Below, in pieces: positions 17,241 to 26,874 of a stretch of DNA of 64,000 nucleotides. Positions within the stretch are counted from its first letter, which is position 1; each line of letters opens with the position of its first letter. The stretch is from Ferruginibacter sp. (GTDB taxonomy: Bacteria; Bacteroidota; Bacteroidia; Chitinophagales; Chitinophagaceae). A program made the position numbers and the translations under genes. The stretch lies in NCBI RefSeq assembly GCF_028288465.1, contig NZ_JAQBNR010000039.1:1-64000 (forward strand). Reading direction: 5' to 3'. The notes under the pieces are model-generated. The model searched no databases, had not been told where the DNA came from, and worked only from the letters and a program-made list of their open reading frames with translations.

Positions 17241-18614
17241 ATGAAAAAATATTTTTGCCTTTTTGTGCTAAGTGGTATGCTCTTTACTGTAGCGGAAGCT
17301 CAGCAACCAGCCAATATTGCGGCGGTTTCTGCTAAAATAAATGGACATCCTGCCTGGATTATGCAGGGAAATATTTATGAGGTCAACATTCGCCAGTACA
17401 CGCCCGAAGGAACTTTTAAGGCATTTGCAAAACATCTTGACAGGTTAAAGAAAATGGGTGTGCAAACACTCTGGTTTATGCCGCTCAATCCCATCAGTAA
17501 GGTAGACCGTAAAGGCACTCTTGGCAGTTATTACGCCGTGTCCGATTATACATCCATTAATCCTGAATTTGGCACCATCACCGATTGGAAGCAATTGGTT
17601 AATGCAATACACGTAAAGGGGATGAAAGTAATCATCGACTGGGTGCCCAATCATACAGGCGGCGATCATCACTGGTTAAAGGAGCAACCCGATTTTTTTG
17701 TAAAGGATGCCAATGGTAATGCGGCCATAGCGGTGGATTGGGCAGATACCAGGCAACTGGATTATAACAACCCGGTAATGCAGGATAGTATGATTGCATG
17801 TATGAAATATTGGCTTGCCAAAACAGGTATTGATGGATTTCGTTGTGATGTAGCCTGGAATGTGCCTGGTGCTTTCTGGAGCAAATGCATCAGCCAGTTA
17901 AAGAAGATTAACAATAATATTTTTATGCTGGCAGAAGGAGATAAACCCTATCTGAGCCGCAGTGGTTTTGATGCCGTGTATCCATGGGATATGTTTCACA
18001 TGATGATTAAAGTGGCCGCCGGCGAACGGCCGGCCTTTGCACTGGATAGCGTAAAAAACTATGCTGACACTGCCTTTGCCAAAAATGAAATACAAATGTA
18101 CTTTACCAGTAATCATGATGAGAACAGCTGGAACAAGGCAGATTATGGTGTATTTCCCGGTGCTGTACATGCTCCGTTTGCTGTGTTCACGCAAACGATG
18201 TACAACGGTGTTCCGGAAATTTACAGCGGGCAGGAAGAGCCTGTATTGCGACCGTTGGAATTCTTTGAAAAAGATCCAATCGTTTTTGACAAGTATCTGC
18301 GGGCACCTTTTTATAAAACCTTATTGAACCTCCGCAAAAATAATCCGGCTTTATCCGCCAATGCAGCTTTTAGAAAGATCAATGCAGGAGATGATAAAGC
18401 GCTTTATGCTTATGTACGGGAAAAGGGCAGTAACAAAGTGCTGGTGATTTTAAACCTTTCATCAACAGAGCAAACGGTAAGGGTGACAGATAAACGCTTG
18501 TTTGGAAAACCTTACAATGTATTCATGGGTATAAAGGAGCCGCTGAGTGGTAAAGATTGGAAGATAGAACCCTGGGGATACGCCGTATACACGTATAACT
18601 CCACAAACAGGTAA
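17241..18614 (+). CDS. GH13 alpha-amylase family glycosidase, secreted
   Basis: 457 residues with an N-terminal signal peptide (MKKYFCLFVLSGMLFTVAEA), so periplasmic or outer. The GH13 regions are clear: DWVPNHTG (region I), GIDGFRCDVAW with nucleophile Asp203 (II), MLAEGDK with acid/base Glu232 (III) and TSNHDEN with Asp293 (IV). The catalytic (beta/alpha)8 barrel fills most of the chain with a short beta domain after ~380. It should hydrolyse or rearrange alpha-glucosides. It is the first gene of the long plus-strand glycan region, though alpha-glucan activity does not fit the N-glycan theme and it may belong to an independent unit. Confidence 0.88.
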   Translation: MKKYFCLFVLSGMLFTVAEAQQPANIAAVSAKINGHPAWIMQGNIYEVNIRQYTPEGTFKAFAKHLDRLKKMGVQTLWFMPLNPISKVDRKGTLGSYYAVSDYTSINPEFGTITDWKQLVNAIHVKGMKVIIDWVPNHTGGDHHWLKEQPDFFVKDANGNAAIAVDWADTRQLDYNNPVMQDSMIACMKYWLAKTGIDGFRCDVAWNVPGAFWSKCISQLKKINNNIFMLAEGDKPYLSRSGFDAVYPWDMFHMMIKVAAGERPAFALDSVKNYADTAFAKNEIQMYFTSNHDENSWNKADYGVFPGAVHAPFAVFTQTMYNGVPEIYSGQEEPVLRPLEFFEKDPIVFDKYLRAPFYKTLLNLRKNNPALSANAAFRKINAGDDKALYAYVREKGSNKVLVILNLSSTEQTVRVTDKRLFGKPYNVFMGIKEPLSGKDWKIEPWGYAVYTYNSTNR

Positions 18615-18830
18615 CAGCAGCGGACAGTCTTTTTATTTGGGAAAAATCTATCATCAACTAACTATTACAGTATTTTAATGAATCCTGTGACTAAATTGAC
18701 GCCGCTATAATTAATGCCTTTGTATGGTGTAGATTGCAGGCAGGCAAAACTCAAAGGGATCAATCAGGGGGTTTCTTCTGGTCTGCAATTTACAGCGGTT
18801 GTTTCCATAAATAATAAAACCTGTTTTACA

Positions 18831-20282
18831 ATGAAAGGAAGAATACACCGGCTGTTTTTTGTGACTGTTTTTTTATCTGTTGTATTATTGGCCAAGGCGC
18901 AACCAAACGTACATCCTCAATCAGCAACGTACGAGTGGCCAACAGATGCGCTAGTAAAAGCAAAATTAGACAAGTGGCAGGACCAGAAATTTGGAATGCT
19001 CATCCACTGGGGATTGTATGCCGTGCCCGGTATCATTGAATCATGGTCTATCTGCAACGAGGACTGGATTGAGCGGGATAGTACGTCGCATTACGAAGAG
19101 TATAAAAGTTGGTACTGGGGCTTGCAAAAAGATTTTAACCCGGTAAAATTTGATCCTGATCAATGGGCAAAAGCAGGTAAAGACGCCGGGATGAAATATG
19201 TGGTATTTACCACCAAACACCATGATGGCTTCAACATGTTTGATACAAAACAAACAGATTTCAAAATATCCGCTGGTCCGTTTAAAGACAATCCCAAAGC
19301 CAACGTAGCTAAATTTGTTTTTGATGCTTTTCGCAGAAATGATTTTATGATCGGCGCTTATTTTTCCAAGCCCGACTGGCACTCTGAGAATTTCTGGTGG
19401 CCGAAATATGCAACGCCCGATAGAAACACGAATTATGATATCCGTAAGTTCCCCTGGCGGTGGAATAAATTTAAAGACTTTACTTATAACCAGATCGGCG
19501 AGCTCATGCACGACTATGGTTCTATGGATATTTTATGGCTCGATGGAGGCTGGGTTCGTCCGCTGGAAACGGTGAACGAAGAAGTACGCAGTTGGGGTGC
19601 AGCCATACCGGCATGGAGCCAGGACATCGACATGCCACGCATTGCTGCCATGGCAAGAACGGCACAGCCGGGCTTACTGATTGTTGACCGGACAGTTCAT
19701 GGACCATACGAAAATTACCAGACACCTGAACAAAAAATTCCCGAAAAGCAATTGGATCATCCGTGGGAAAGTTGTTTGACGCTCGCCAATAACTGGGGCT
19801 ATGTTCCGAACGACCAGTTTAAATCTTCTGAAAAAATTATTCATACGCTGATTGAAGTGGTAGCCAAGGGCGGAAGCTTATTATTAGGGGTTGGACCAAA
19901 ACCTGACGGTACATTTCCAGACAGCGCTACGGAGCGACTGGAAGAAATAGGGAAGTGGATGAAAGTGAATGGCAGCGCTATTTATGCCACCCGCACAACT
20001 CCTTACTACAACGAGAAAAATATTTGGTTCACGAAAAGTAAAACAGGCAATACTCAATATGCCCTTGTTTGCCTGCAAAAAGGAACCCCCATTCCGGCCA
20101 CTATACAATGGACAACCAACCTGCCGGCAAAAGGAAGCAAGATGAAATGGCTGCAAACCGGTGAGAGCGTGAAATGGGTAATAGCAAAAGGCGTAGTAAA
20201 TGTGCTGGTGCCAAAATCGGTATATAAAAGTAAAAAAAACTATCCTGCACTGGCTTTTTCATTCACCGGCAGCAGAATGTAG
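18831..20282 (+). CDS. GH29 alpha-L-fucosidase, secreted
   Basis: 483 residues after a signal peptide (RLFFVTVFLSVVLLAKA). The GH29 landmarks are FGMLIHWGLYAVPG, KYVVFTTKHHDGFNMFD (His-His substrate contacts) and the nucleophile Asp238 in ILWLDGGWV. A beta-sandwich C-terminal domain follows from about 390. It removes terminal or core alpha-L-fucose. In the context of GH92, GH2, GH3 and GH20 neighbours, core fucose of N-glycans is a plausible substrate, but linkage preference cannot be read from sequence. The frame is open to 18714; the ATG at 18831 begins the signal peptide. Confidence 0.92.
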   Translation: MKGRIHRLFFVTVFLSVVLLAKAQPNVHPQSATYEWPTDALVKAKLDKWQDQKFGMLIHWGLYAVPGIIESWSICNEDWIERDSTSHYEEYKSWYWGLQKDFNPVKFDPDQWAKAGKDAGMKYVVFTTKHHDGFNMFDTKQTDFKISAGPFKDNPKANVAKFVFDAFRRNDFMIGAYFSKPDWHSENFWWPKYATPDRNTNYDIRKFPWRWNKFKDFTYNQIGELMHDYGSMDILWLDGGWVRPLETVNEEVRSWGAAIPAWSQDIDMPRIAAMARTAQPGLLIVDRTVHGPYENYQTPEQKIPEKQLDHPWESCLTLANNWGYVPNDQFKSSEKIIHTLIEVVAKGGSLLLGVGPKPDGTFPDSATERLEEIGKWMKVNGSAIYATRTTPYYNEKNIWFTKSKTGNTQYALVCLQKGTPIPATIQWTTNLPAKGSKMKWLQTGESVKWVIAKGVVNVLVPKSVYKSKKNYPALAFSFTGSRM

Positions 20283-20423
20283 ACCATAGAGAATTAACCG
20301 CAATAAACAAGACAAGCGTTTGCATAATAAAACAGTGTAAGCATCCTTATCTTTAAAGATCAATTCCCTTCCATCTGAAAATGTTTTACAACTATTTTAT
20401 AACTGCATACTAAAACAAAAAAA

Positions 20424-21713
20424 ATGGCTGATACAGCAACCTTGAACACGCCTTCAACCAACCTTGCTACACCCGCAAAAAATAACGGTCCGATTATTAT
20501 TATCGGCTCCCTGTTTTTTATTTTCGGGTTCATCACCTGGCTGAATTCCGTGCTGATACCTTACCTGAAAATTGCCTGCGAGCTCAATAATTTTGAGTCT
20601 TACCTGGTTGCATTCGCATTTTACATTTCTTATTTCGTAATGGCCATTCCATCTGCACGGGTGTTAAAGGCAACAGGTTTTAAAAGAGGAATGGCAGTGG
20701 GGTTGGGTGTTATGGCTGTAGGCGCTTTGATTTTTATTCCGGCCGCAATGACCAGGACATACAGTTTATTTTTGCTTGGTTTATTTGTTCAGGGTACCGG
20801 GCTCGCTGTTTTACAAACTGCCTCCAATCCGTACATCACCATCATTGGTCCAAGGGAAAGTGCTGCCAAAAGAATCAGCATTATGGGTATCTGTAACAAA
20901 GTGGCAGGTTCTATCGCACCCATTGTGTTAGGTGCCATCACATTAAAAAATGCGGATGTTTTAAAAGAACGTTTGCTAACCATGTCGGCTGCTGAAAAAG
21001 CGGTGCAATTAAATGAACTGGCAGGAAGGGTTATCATGCCATACATCTGCATTATCGTAGTGCTGGTAATTCTAGCCGTAGCAATTAACTTTTCTCACCT
21101 TCCTGAAATTGATACAGAACACGAAGATGAAGCGGTGGCCAAAGCCAACAGCGGCAAAACAAGTGTGTTCCAGTTTCCGCACCTTATGCTGGGTGTGCTG
21201 ACGTTGTTTTTATATGTAGGCGCAGAAGTGCTGGCCGGTGATACCATCATCAGTTACGGGGCTTCGCAGGGCATAGCCTTATCAACAGCTAAGTTCTTTA
21301 CCACCTGCACTTTAATCGCAATGATAGTTGGATACATTGTCGGTATCATCGCTATTCCAAAGTATTTAAAGCAAGGCATCGCATTAAAATTCTCTGCCAT
21401 CATTGGGGTTGTATTTTCTATCATTGCGATACTCACAACGGGATATACTTCAGTATTATTTATAGCATTGCTGGGGTTGGCTAACTCCCTAATGTGGCCG
21501 GCAATATGGCCGCTGGCAATTGCAGATTTAGGCCGTTTTACAAAAGTAGGTTCCTCGTTGCTGATTATGGCCATTGCAGGGGGCGCGGTACTTCCATTAA
21601 TCTATGGTCGGCTGGCAGATGTACTAAGTCCGCAGCATGCCTACGTCATCTTAATACCTATTTACCTGTTTATTTTATATTATGCAGCCATCGGCAGCAA
21701 AATCAGAAAATAA
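20424..21713 (+). CDS. Sugar MFS transporter (FucP/GluP/NagP-type)
   Basis: 429 residues with 12 predicted membrane helices. The family features are GSLFFIFGFITWLNSVLIPY in helix 1, NPYITIIGPRESAAKRIS in the fourth-fifth loop and ANSLMWPAIWPLAI in a late helix, as in the fucose, glucose/galactose and N-acetylglucosamine proton symporters of Bacteroidota. It sits between the GH29 fucosidase and the GH92 mannosidase (48 bp before the latter) and would import a released monosaccharide; fucose, mannose or GlcNAc are all possible. A degenerate LacI-type half-palindrome (20311-20324) lies about 100 bp upstream. Confidence 0.88.
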   Translation: MADTATLNTPSTNLATPAKNNGPIIIIGSLFFIFGFITWLNSVLIPYLKIACELNNFESYLVAFAFYISYFVMAIPSARVLKATGFKRGMAVGLGVMAVGALIFIPAAMTRTYSLFLLGLFVQGTGLAVLQTASNPYITIIGPRESAAKRISIMGICNKVAGSIAPIVLGAITLKNADVLKERLLTMSAAEKAVQLNELAGRVIMPYICIIVVLVILAVAINFSHLPEIDTEHEDEAVAKANSGKTSVFQFPHLMLGVLTLFLYVGAEVLAGDTIISYGASQGIALSTAKFFTTCTLIAMIVGYIVGIIAIPKYLKQGIALKFSAIIGVVFSIIAILTTGYTSVLFIALLGLANSLMWPAIWPLAIADLGRFTKVGSSLLIMAIAGGAVLPLIYGRLADVLSPQHAYVILIPIYLFILYYAAIGSKIRK

Positions 21714-21761
21714 TATACCTGTTGTATAATTTTGTACAATTCTTTTTTTCAAAATATCCAT

Positions 21762-24023
21762 ATGTTGTATCTATCCCGGTTCAACCCTGTTAAACAAAAA
21801 AAATATTTACCCCTGCTTTTGGCAACCTGTTTTTTTGTTGTCACCAGCAACGCACAACAACTTACCAAATACGTTGATCCTTTTATTGGCACCGGCGGCC
21901 ACGGCCATACTTATCCGGGAGCATCGGTGCCATTTGGTATGGTACAGTTAAGTCCGGATAACGGCGAAAACGGCTGGGACTGGTGCAGCGGTTATCATTA
22001 CAGCAGCGACAGCATCCAAGGATTCAGCCACACGCATTTAAGCGGCACAGGCATAGGTGACTGGTGCGATATTTCTGTAATGCCCGCCGCCAGCATCTTA
22101 CAGCCCGGCGAATATTATAAAGCAAAATACAGTCATGCAAATGAAAAGGCAAGCCCCGGTTTTTACCAGGTAAAATTCGACAATGGCATACAGGCCGCTT
22201 TTACTGCAACCGAAAGATGCGGCCTGCATCAATATAGTTTTCCTGCCACAGCAACACCGGTACTGCGTTTCGATCTTGGCTTTCATATCAACTGGGATAC
22301 ACCCACCGGAACTTACATCAAACAACTCAATGATTCAACCATTGTTGGCTACCGTTTTTCAAAAGGCTGGGCCAATGTGCAGCGCATTTATTTTGCCGCA
22401 CGCACTTCTGTTCCAGTAAAAGAATTGCTGTTGAGCGAAGCAACCGAATCTGTAAAAGGCAAAGAAACAAAAGGAACCATGAGCATTGCGCAACTGGTTT
22501 TTCAATCTTTAAAGGGCAAGCCGGTTTTATTGAAAGTGGCGCTTTCTTCTGTGAGCACAGATAAAGCCCTTGGTGCTTTGTCAGAAATTAAGGGATGGAA
22601 TTTCAACAGTGTAAAAACGACAGCCGAAACAAAGTGGGAGAGCGAGCTTAAAAAATTACAGGTTAAGACAACAGATGAAAAACTGAAGAAGGTTTTTTAT
22701 ACTGCGTTATATCACACCTGTATGGCTCCGGTATTGTATTCAGATGCAGATGGAACTTACCAGAATGTAAAAGGAGAAGTGCTTAAAATGCAGCAGGGGC
22801 AACGGTATACAGAGTTTTCGTTGTGGGATACCTTCCGTGCAGAAGATCCCTTGTTCTCCCTTACGCAACCCAAACGCATCCCTGATTTCATTAATACAAT
22901 GATGGTTTTTTATAAAGAAAACGGCCTGTTGCCTATCTGGGATTTAAGCACCTGGGAAACCAATACCATGACCGGCTACCATGCCATACCCGTATTGGCT
23001 GATGCCATCTTAAAAGACATCAAAGGCATCAACGCCGCTGAAATATTTGAGGCCATGAAAAAATCGGCCATGCAAAATATACGGGGTACAGATTTGTACC
23101 GCCAGTATGGTTATGTGCCGCAGGATAAATACGGCAGCAGCGTAACGGTAACGGTTGAGTACAGTTATGATGACTGGTGTATTGCACAGGTGGCAAAGAA
23201 ATTAGGCAAAATAGCCGACTATGAAACCTTTATGAAAAGGTCGGCCTCCTGGAAAAATTTGTTTGATCCGGCCACCGGTTTTATTCGTGCAAAAAATGCA
23301 GACGGAACGTGGGTAACGCCTTTTGATCCTTACCTTTCAGAGCATGATGAAAAGAAAGCCATGTACACCGAAGGCAATGCCTGGCAGCACTCTTTCTTTG
23401 TGCCGCACGATGTAACAGGTCTTGCAAAAGCCCATGGCAGCACAGAAAAATTTATCCTTAAACTCGATTCTTTATTCACCGTTAGTTCAGAAATAAAAGG
23501 CGAAAATAAATCACCCGACGTGAGCGGATTGATTGGCCAGTACGCCCATGGCAACGAGCCAAGTCACCACATTGCTTACATGTACAGTTTTGTCGGCGAT
23601 GCCTGGAAAACGCAGGAGCGGGTGAAGATGATTGTAGATTCTATGTACCGCGATCAGCCGGACGGTTATGCAGGCAATGAAGATTGCGGCCAGATGAGTG
23701 CCTGGGGCGTGTGGAGTATGATGGGCATTTATCCCGGCAACCCCAGCAGCGGACAGTATGTTTTTGGTACGCTCATGATGGACGAAGTGAAGATGCAGTT
23801 GCCGTCAGGTAAAACCATGTTGCTGCAGGCAAAGAACAGGTCGGCCAATAATTTTTACATTCAAAGCGTGCAGTTAAACGGCAAAGCTTACAACAAAACG
23901 TATATAGATCATGCTACTTTATTAAAGGGAGGTACGCTGGTTTTCACCATGGGGTCGGCACCCAATAAACAGTTTGGCAGTGCCCCTGAAACATGGCCTG
24001 CATCAGCATCGGGTGATAATTGA
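21762..24023 (+). CDS. GH92 alpha-mannosidase, secreted
   Basis: 754 residues with a signal peptide ending near VVTSNA. GH92 motifs are intact: YVDPFIGTGGHGHTYPGAS at the start of the mature chain, FSLWDTFRAEDPLFSL in the middle and AGNEDCGQMSAWGVWSMMG near the end, the last carrying the catalytic-base region of the (alpha/alpha)6 domain. GH92 enzymes are calcium-dependent exo-alpha-mannosidases acting on N-glycans, yeast mannan or mannosyl phosphates. Its length and position with a fucosidase and GH2/GH20 enzymes suggest N-glycan mannose trimming. The frame opens with TTG at 21732; the ATG at 21762 leads straight into the signal peptide. Confidence 0.93.
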   Translation: MLYLSRFNPVKQKKYLPLLLATCFFVVTSNAQQLTKYVDPFIGTGGHGHTYPGASVPFGMVQLSPDNGENGWDWCSGYHYSSDSIQGFSHTHLSGTGIGDWCDISVMPAASILQPGEYYKAKYSHANEKASPGFYQVKFDNGIQAAFTATERCGLHQYSFPATATPVLRFDLGFHINWDTPTGTYIKQLNDSTIVGYRFSKGWANVQRIYFAARTSVPVKELLLSEATESVKGKETKGTMSIAQLVFQSLKGKPVLLKVALSSVSTDKALGALSEIKGWNFNSVKTTAETKWESELKKLQVKTTDEKLKKVFYTALYHTCMAPVLYSDADGTYQNVKGEVLKMQQGQRYTEFSLWDTFRAEDPLFSLTQPKRIPDFINTMMVFYKENGLLPIWDLSTWETNTMTGYHAIPVLADAILKDIKGINAAEIFEAMKKSAMQNIRGTDLYRQYGYVPQDKYGSSVTVTVEYSYDDWCIAQVAKKLGKIADYETFMKRSASWKNLFDPATGFIRAKNADGTWVTPFDPYLSEHDEKKAMYTEGNAWQHSFFVPHDVTGLAKAHGSTEKFILKLDSLFTVSSEIKGENKSPDVSGLIGQYAHGNEPSHHIAYMYSFVGDAWKTQERVKMIVDSMYRDQPDGYAGNEDCGQMSAWGVWSMMGIYPGNPSSGQYVFGTLMMDEVKMQLPSGKTMLLQAKNRSANNFYIQSVQLNGKAYNKTYIDHATLLKGGTLVFTMGSAPNKQFGSAPETWPASASGDN

Positions 24024-24215
24024 TTGTATAATTTCCAGGACTGGAAGAGCTCTAATTTTGTTTGTTTAAGTAAATGTTTTTTTACCAGCAGTTGTTTTTC
24101 ATAGCAGCATCCTTGTGTCACTCACTTGTACAAATAAAGCCATGAGCAACAACAAATGCAGTGGCTCAATAAATCAAAATGCTTCAGCAATTATAAAAAC
24201 CAAAATAATTTTTTA

Positions 24216-26840
24216 ATGAATAAATCAATCGTCGCTGCATGTTGCATATTGTTTTTTGTTGTTCAGCTAACAGCGCAGGATAAGTATGAATTAAACACCG
24301 GCTGGTTCTGTTCGCCTATCGCCGCAACCAAACAGGCAGGTACAGAAATTTCAAAGCCTTCCTTTGCCGTAAATGGCTGGTTGCCCGCTACAGTGCCTGG
24401 CACTGTGCTCACTACCATGCTGAATAATAAGCAGGTGCCCGATCCCTTTTATGGAATGAACAACCAGTACATTCCGGATATTTATCAAACTGGCCGCGAC
24501 TACTATACCTACTGGTTTGTAAACAATTTTAAAGAAAAAGTAACCTCAGCAAATGAGCAGGTATGGTTAAACTTCAGGGGTGTAAATTATGGTTGTGATG
24601 TGTTTGTAAACGGCCACAAAGTGAATGAAAAAATGCACAAGGGCATGTACCTGCGGCAGACCTATAACATTACAGCCTACCTTTCAAAAGATGGTAATAA
24701 CCGTTTGGCTGTGATCGTATATCCGCCGGATGTTGTAGGCAATCCCAACGGCGGCCAGGGCGGTGATGGCGAAATCGCCAGGAACGCAACCAACCAGTAC
24801 ACAGCGGGCTGGGACTGGATACAACCCATCCGGGACCGTAACACCGGCATCTGGGATAAAGTAACCATCAAAAAAACCATCAGCGTAAATCTCAAAAATT
24901 CAAACGTTGTAACGTTGGTGCCCGGTGTTCGTTTACCCGGATCTTCGCAGCAACCAGCCGTTATTAAAGTAAGTTCCGAAATTGAAAACCCGGGCAGCAC
25001 ATTGCTTGCGGGCACACTTCAATACACGCTCGATGGCAACATCATTAAAAAGGATATCACGCTTCAGCCAAAAGCAACTGCTGAATTTCAACTGCCGGAT
25101 TACACTTTAAAGAATCCTAAATTATGGTGGCCCAACGGCTACGGCGATCAGCCCCTTTATAAGATTCAGGTACAATTTACCAGCAAGTCAAAAGCCTTGC
25201 TGGATAAGGAAGACATCAGCTTTGGTGTACGTGAAATTCAGACAGGATGGAATGCACATACCGGTAGCAGGGAAACAACCGTGAATGGTCAAAAGATATT
25301 TATTAGAGGGGGCAACTGGATAGTATCTGATGCCATGATGCGTTTTACAAAAGAGCGCTATGATGCGGAGATACATTTTCACCGCGATATGAATTTAAAC
25401 CTCATCCGCATTTGGGGAGGTTCATTAACGGAGCGTCCCGAGTTTTACGAAGCCTGTGATAAATACGGCATGCTTGTGTTTCAGGATTTCTGGTTTTCGG
25501 GCGACTGCAATGGCAGGTGGCTTGACCCGATGAAGAAGGAAGATCAATGGACACGCCGCCAGTACCCGGATGATCATGCGCTCGTTCTTGAATCACTTGC
25601 AGATCAGATAAAGATGATCCGCAGTCATCCTTCACTGGCATTTTATTGCGGGGGAAACGAGATCACGCCACCGGAAGATATTTTCAAAGCGTTGAAAGAT
25701 TCCATCTTGCCAAAGCTCGACCGCATCCGTTATTTTTATGATTATTCCAACAGCGACAGCATGTCGGCCAATACGCTTGGAGGTAATGGCGACGGACCAT
25801 ACGGCGTTCAGAACATCAATACATTCTGGGGTTTTAAAACCTTTCCGTTTAACAGCGAAGTTGGGTCTGTTGGGGTAGGTGATTACGAATCCCTTGAAAG
25901 ATTTCTGCCAAAAGAAAACATGGTAGCGCCGCAATACCCGGGCAAGCCTGATTCCGTTTGGGACTACCATAAATACATTGGCTACGATCAGTTTATTGCT
26001 CCATACGGAGCAGTGAAAGATGTGCGTGATTTTGGCTTAAAAGCACAGTTGGTTAATTACGATCAGTACCGTGGTTTAATAGAAGGATTTTCAGCGCACA
26101 TGTGGGATTGGTACACGGGTGTTATCATCTGGAAAACGCAAAATCCCTGGACAGCTTTACGTGGGCAGATGTACGATTATTACCTTGACCCCAACGCCTG
26201 TTTGTATGGATTAAAAACGGCTGGGGAACAGGTACATGTGATGTACAATCCTGTCACCGGTATGGTGATGATTGAGAACAATGGCTTTAAAATAGTCCGC
26301 GACCTGATGCTGGAAATTAAGACCTACAACATGGAAGGAAAAGGCAATTTGCTAACGCAGGTATTTGCTGAAGCACAGCCAACATCGGTTAAAAATTATA
26401 TTCCAATCAAAGAAACCATTGACGGTTTGCGTAAAGAGAAAGGCATGTTTTTATCACTGCGATTGCTGGATAAAAACCAGCAAATTGTCAGCGATAATTT
26501 TTACTGGCTGCCCAACAATGAAGAAAAATATTCAGGATTGCAGCAGATAAAACCCGCAGCAGCAACCATCGACGCAAAGCAACAGGGAGCTGATAAAATC
26601 GCAGTCACCATCAGCAATCCGGCTAACGGGCCAGTCTCATTCTTTAACCGTATTTCACTGGTAAATCCTGCCACTAAAAAAAGAATACTCCCAGTATTTT
26701 ACAGCGATAATTATATATCTGTTTTGCCCGGCGAAACAAAAACCATTACGCTGGAATACACGTCCAGTGCATCAAATGCCAATCCACAGGTTTCATTGCA
26801 GGGTTGGAATACAGCGGAACAGCTGGTTGATGTGAAATAG
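24216..26840 (+). CDS. GH2 family glycosidase, beta-mannosidase / endo-beta-mannosidase-like
   Basis: 874 residues after removal of an upstream extension; signal peptide MNKSIVAACCILFFVVQLTA. The order is a jelly-roll sugar-binding domain, immunoglobulin-like domain, TIM barrel and C-terminal beta domains, as in the exo-glucosaminidase / plant endo-beta-mannosidase branch of GH2. The acid/base is Glu482 in FYCGGNEITPP and the nucleophile Glu548 in PFNSEVGSVG. The Glu at the acid/base place differs from the Asp described in exo-glucosaminidase CsxA and favours a mannosidase role. Such an enzyme would cut Man-beta-1,4-GlcNAc in the N-glycan core. It lies 34 bp before the GH3 gene. Confidence 0.88.
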   Translation: MNKSIVAACCILFFVVQLTAQDKYELNTGWFCSPIAATKQAGTEISKPSFAVNGWLPATVPGTVLTTMLNNKQVPDPFYGMNNQYIPDIYQTGRDYYTYWFVNNFKEKVTSANEQVWLNFRGVNYGCDVFVNGHKVNEKMHKGMYLRQTYNITAYLSKDGNNRLAVIVYPPDVVGNPNGGQGGDGEIARNATNQYTAGWDWIQPIRDRNTGIWDKVTIKKTISVNLKNSNVVTLVPGVRLPGSSQQPAVIKVSSEIENPGSTLLAGTLQYTLDGNIIKKDITLQPKATAEFQLPDYTLKNPKLWWPNGYGDQPLYKIQVQFTSKSKALLDKEDISFGVREIQTGWNAHTGSRETTVNGQKIFIRGGNWIVSDAMMRFTKERYDAEIHFHRDMNLNLIRIWGGSLTERPEFYEACDKYGMLVFQDFWFSGDCNGRWLDPMKKEDQWTRRQYPDDHALVLESLADQIKMIRSHPSLAFYCGGNEITPPEDIFKALKDSILPKLDRIRYFYDYSNSDSMSANTLGGNGDGPYGVQNINTFWGFKTFPFNSEVGSVGVGDYESLERFLPKENMVAPQYPGKPDSVWDYHKYIGYDQFIAPYGAVKDVRDFGLKAQLVNYDQYRGLIEGFSAHMWDWYTGVIIWKTQNPWTALRGQMYDYYLDPNACLYGLKTAGEQVHVMYNPVTGMVMIENNGFKIVRDLMLEIKTYNMEGKGNLLTQVFAEAQPTSVKNYIPIKETIDGLRKEKGMFLSLRLLDKNQQIVSDNFYWLPNNEEKYSGLQQIKPAAATIDAKQQGADKIAVTISNPANGPVSFFNRISLVNPATKKRILPVFYSDNYISVLPGETKTITLEYTSSASNANPQVSLQGWNTAEQLVDVK

Positions 26841-26874
26841 ACAAGGCAATTCTAAAATAGTATAAAATGTATTC

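Noticed and set aside
17241..18614. Including GH13 as a core part of the N-glycan system
   Set aside because: Alpha-glucosidic activity has no counterpart in N-glycan trimming apart from rare glucosylated forms; adjacency alone is weak.
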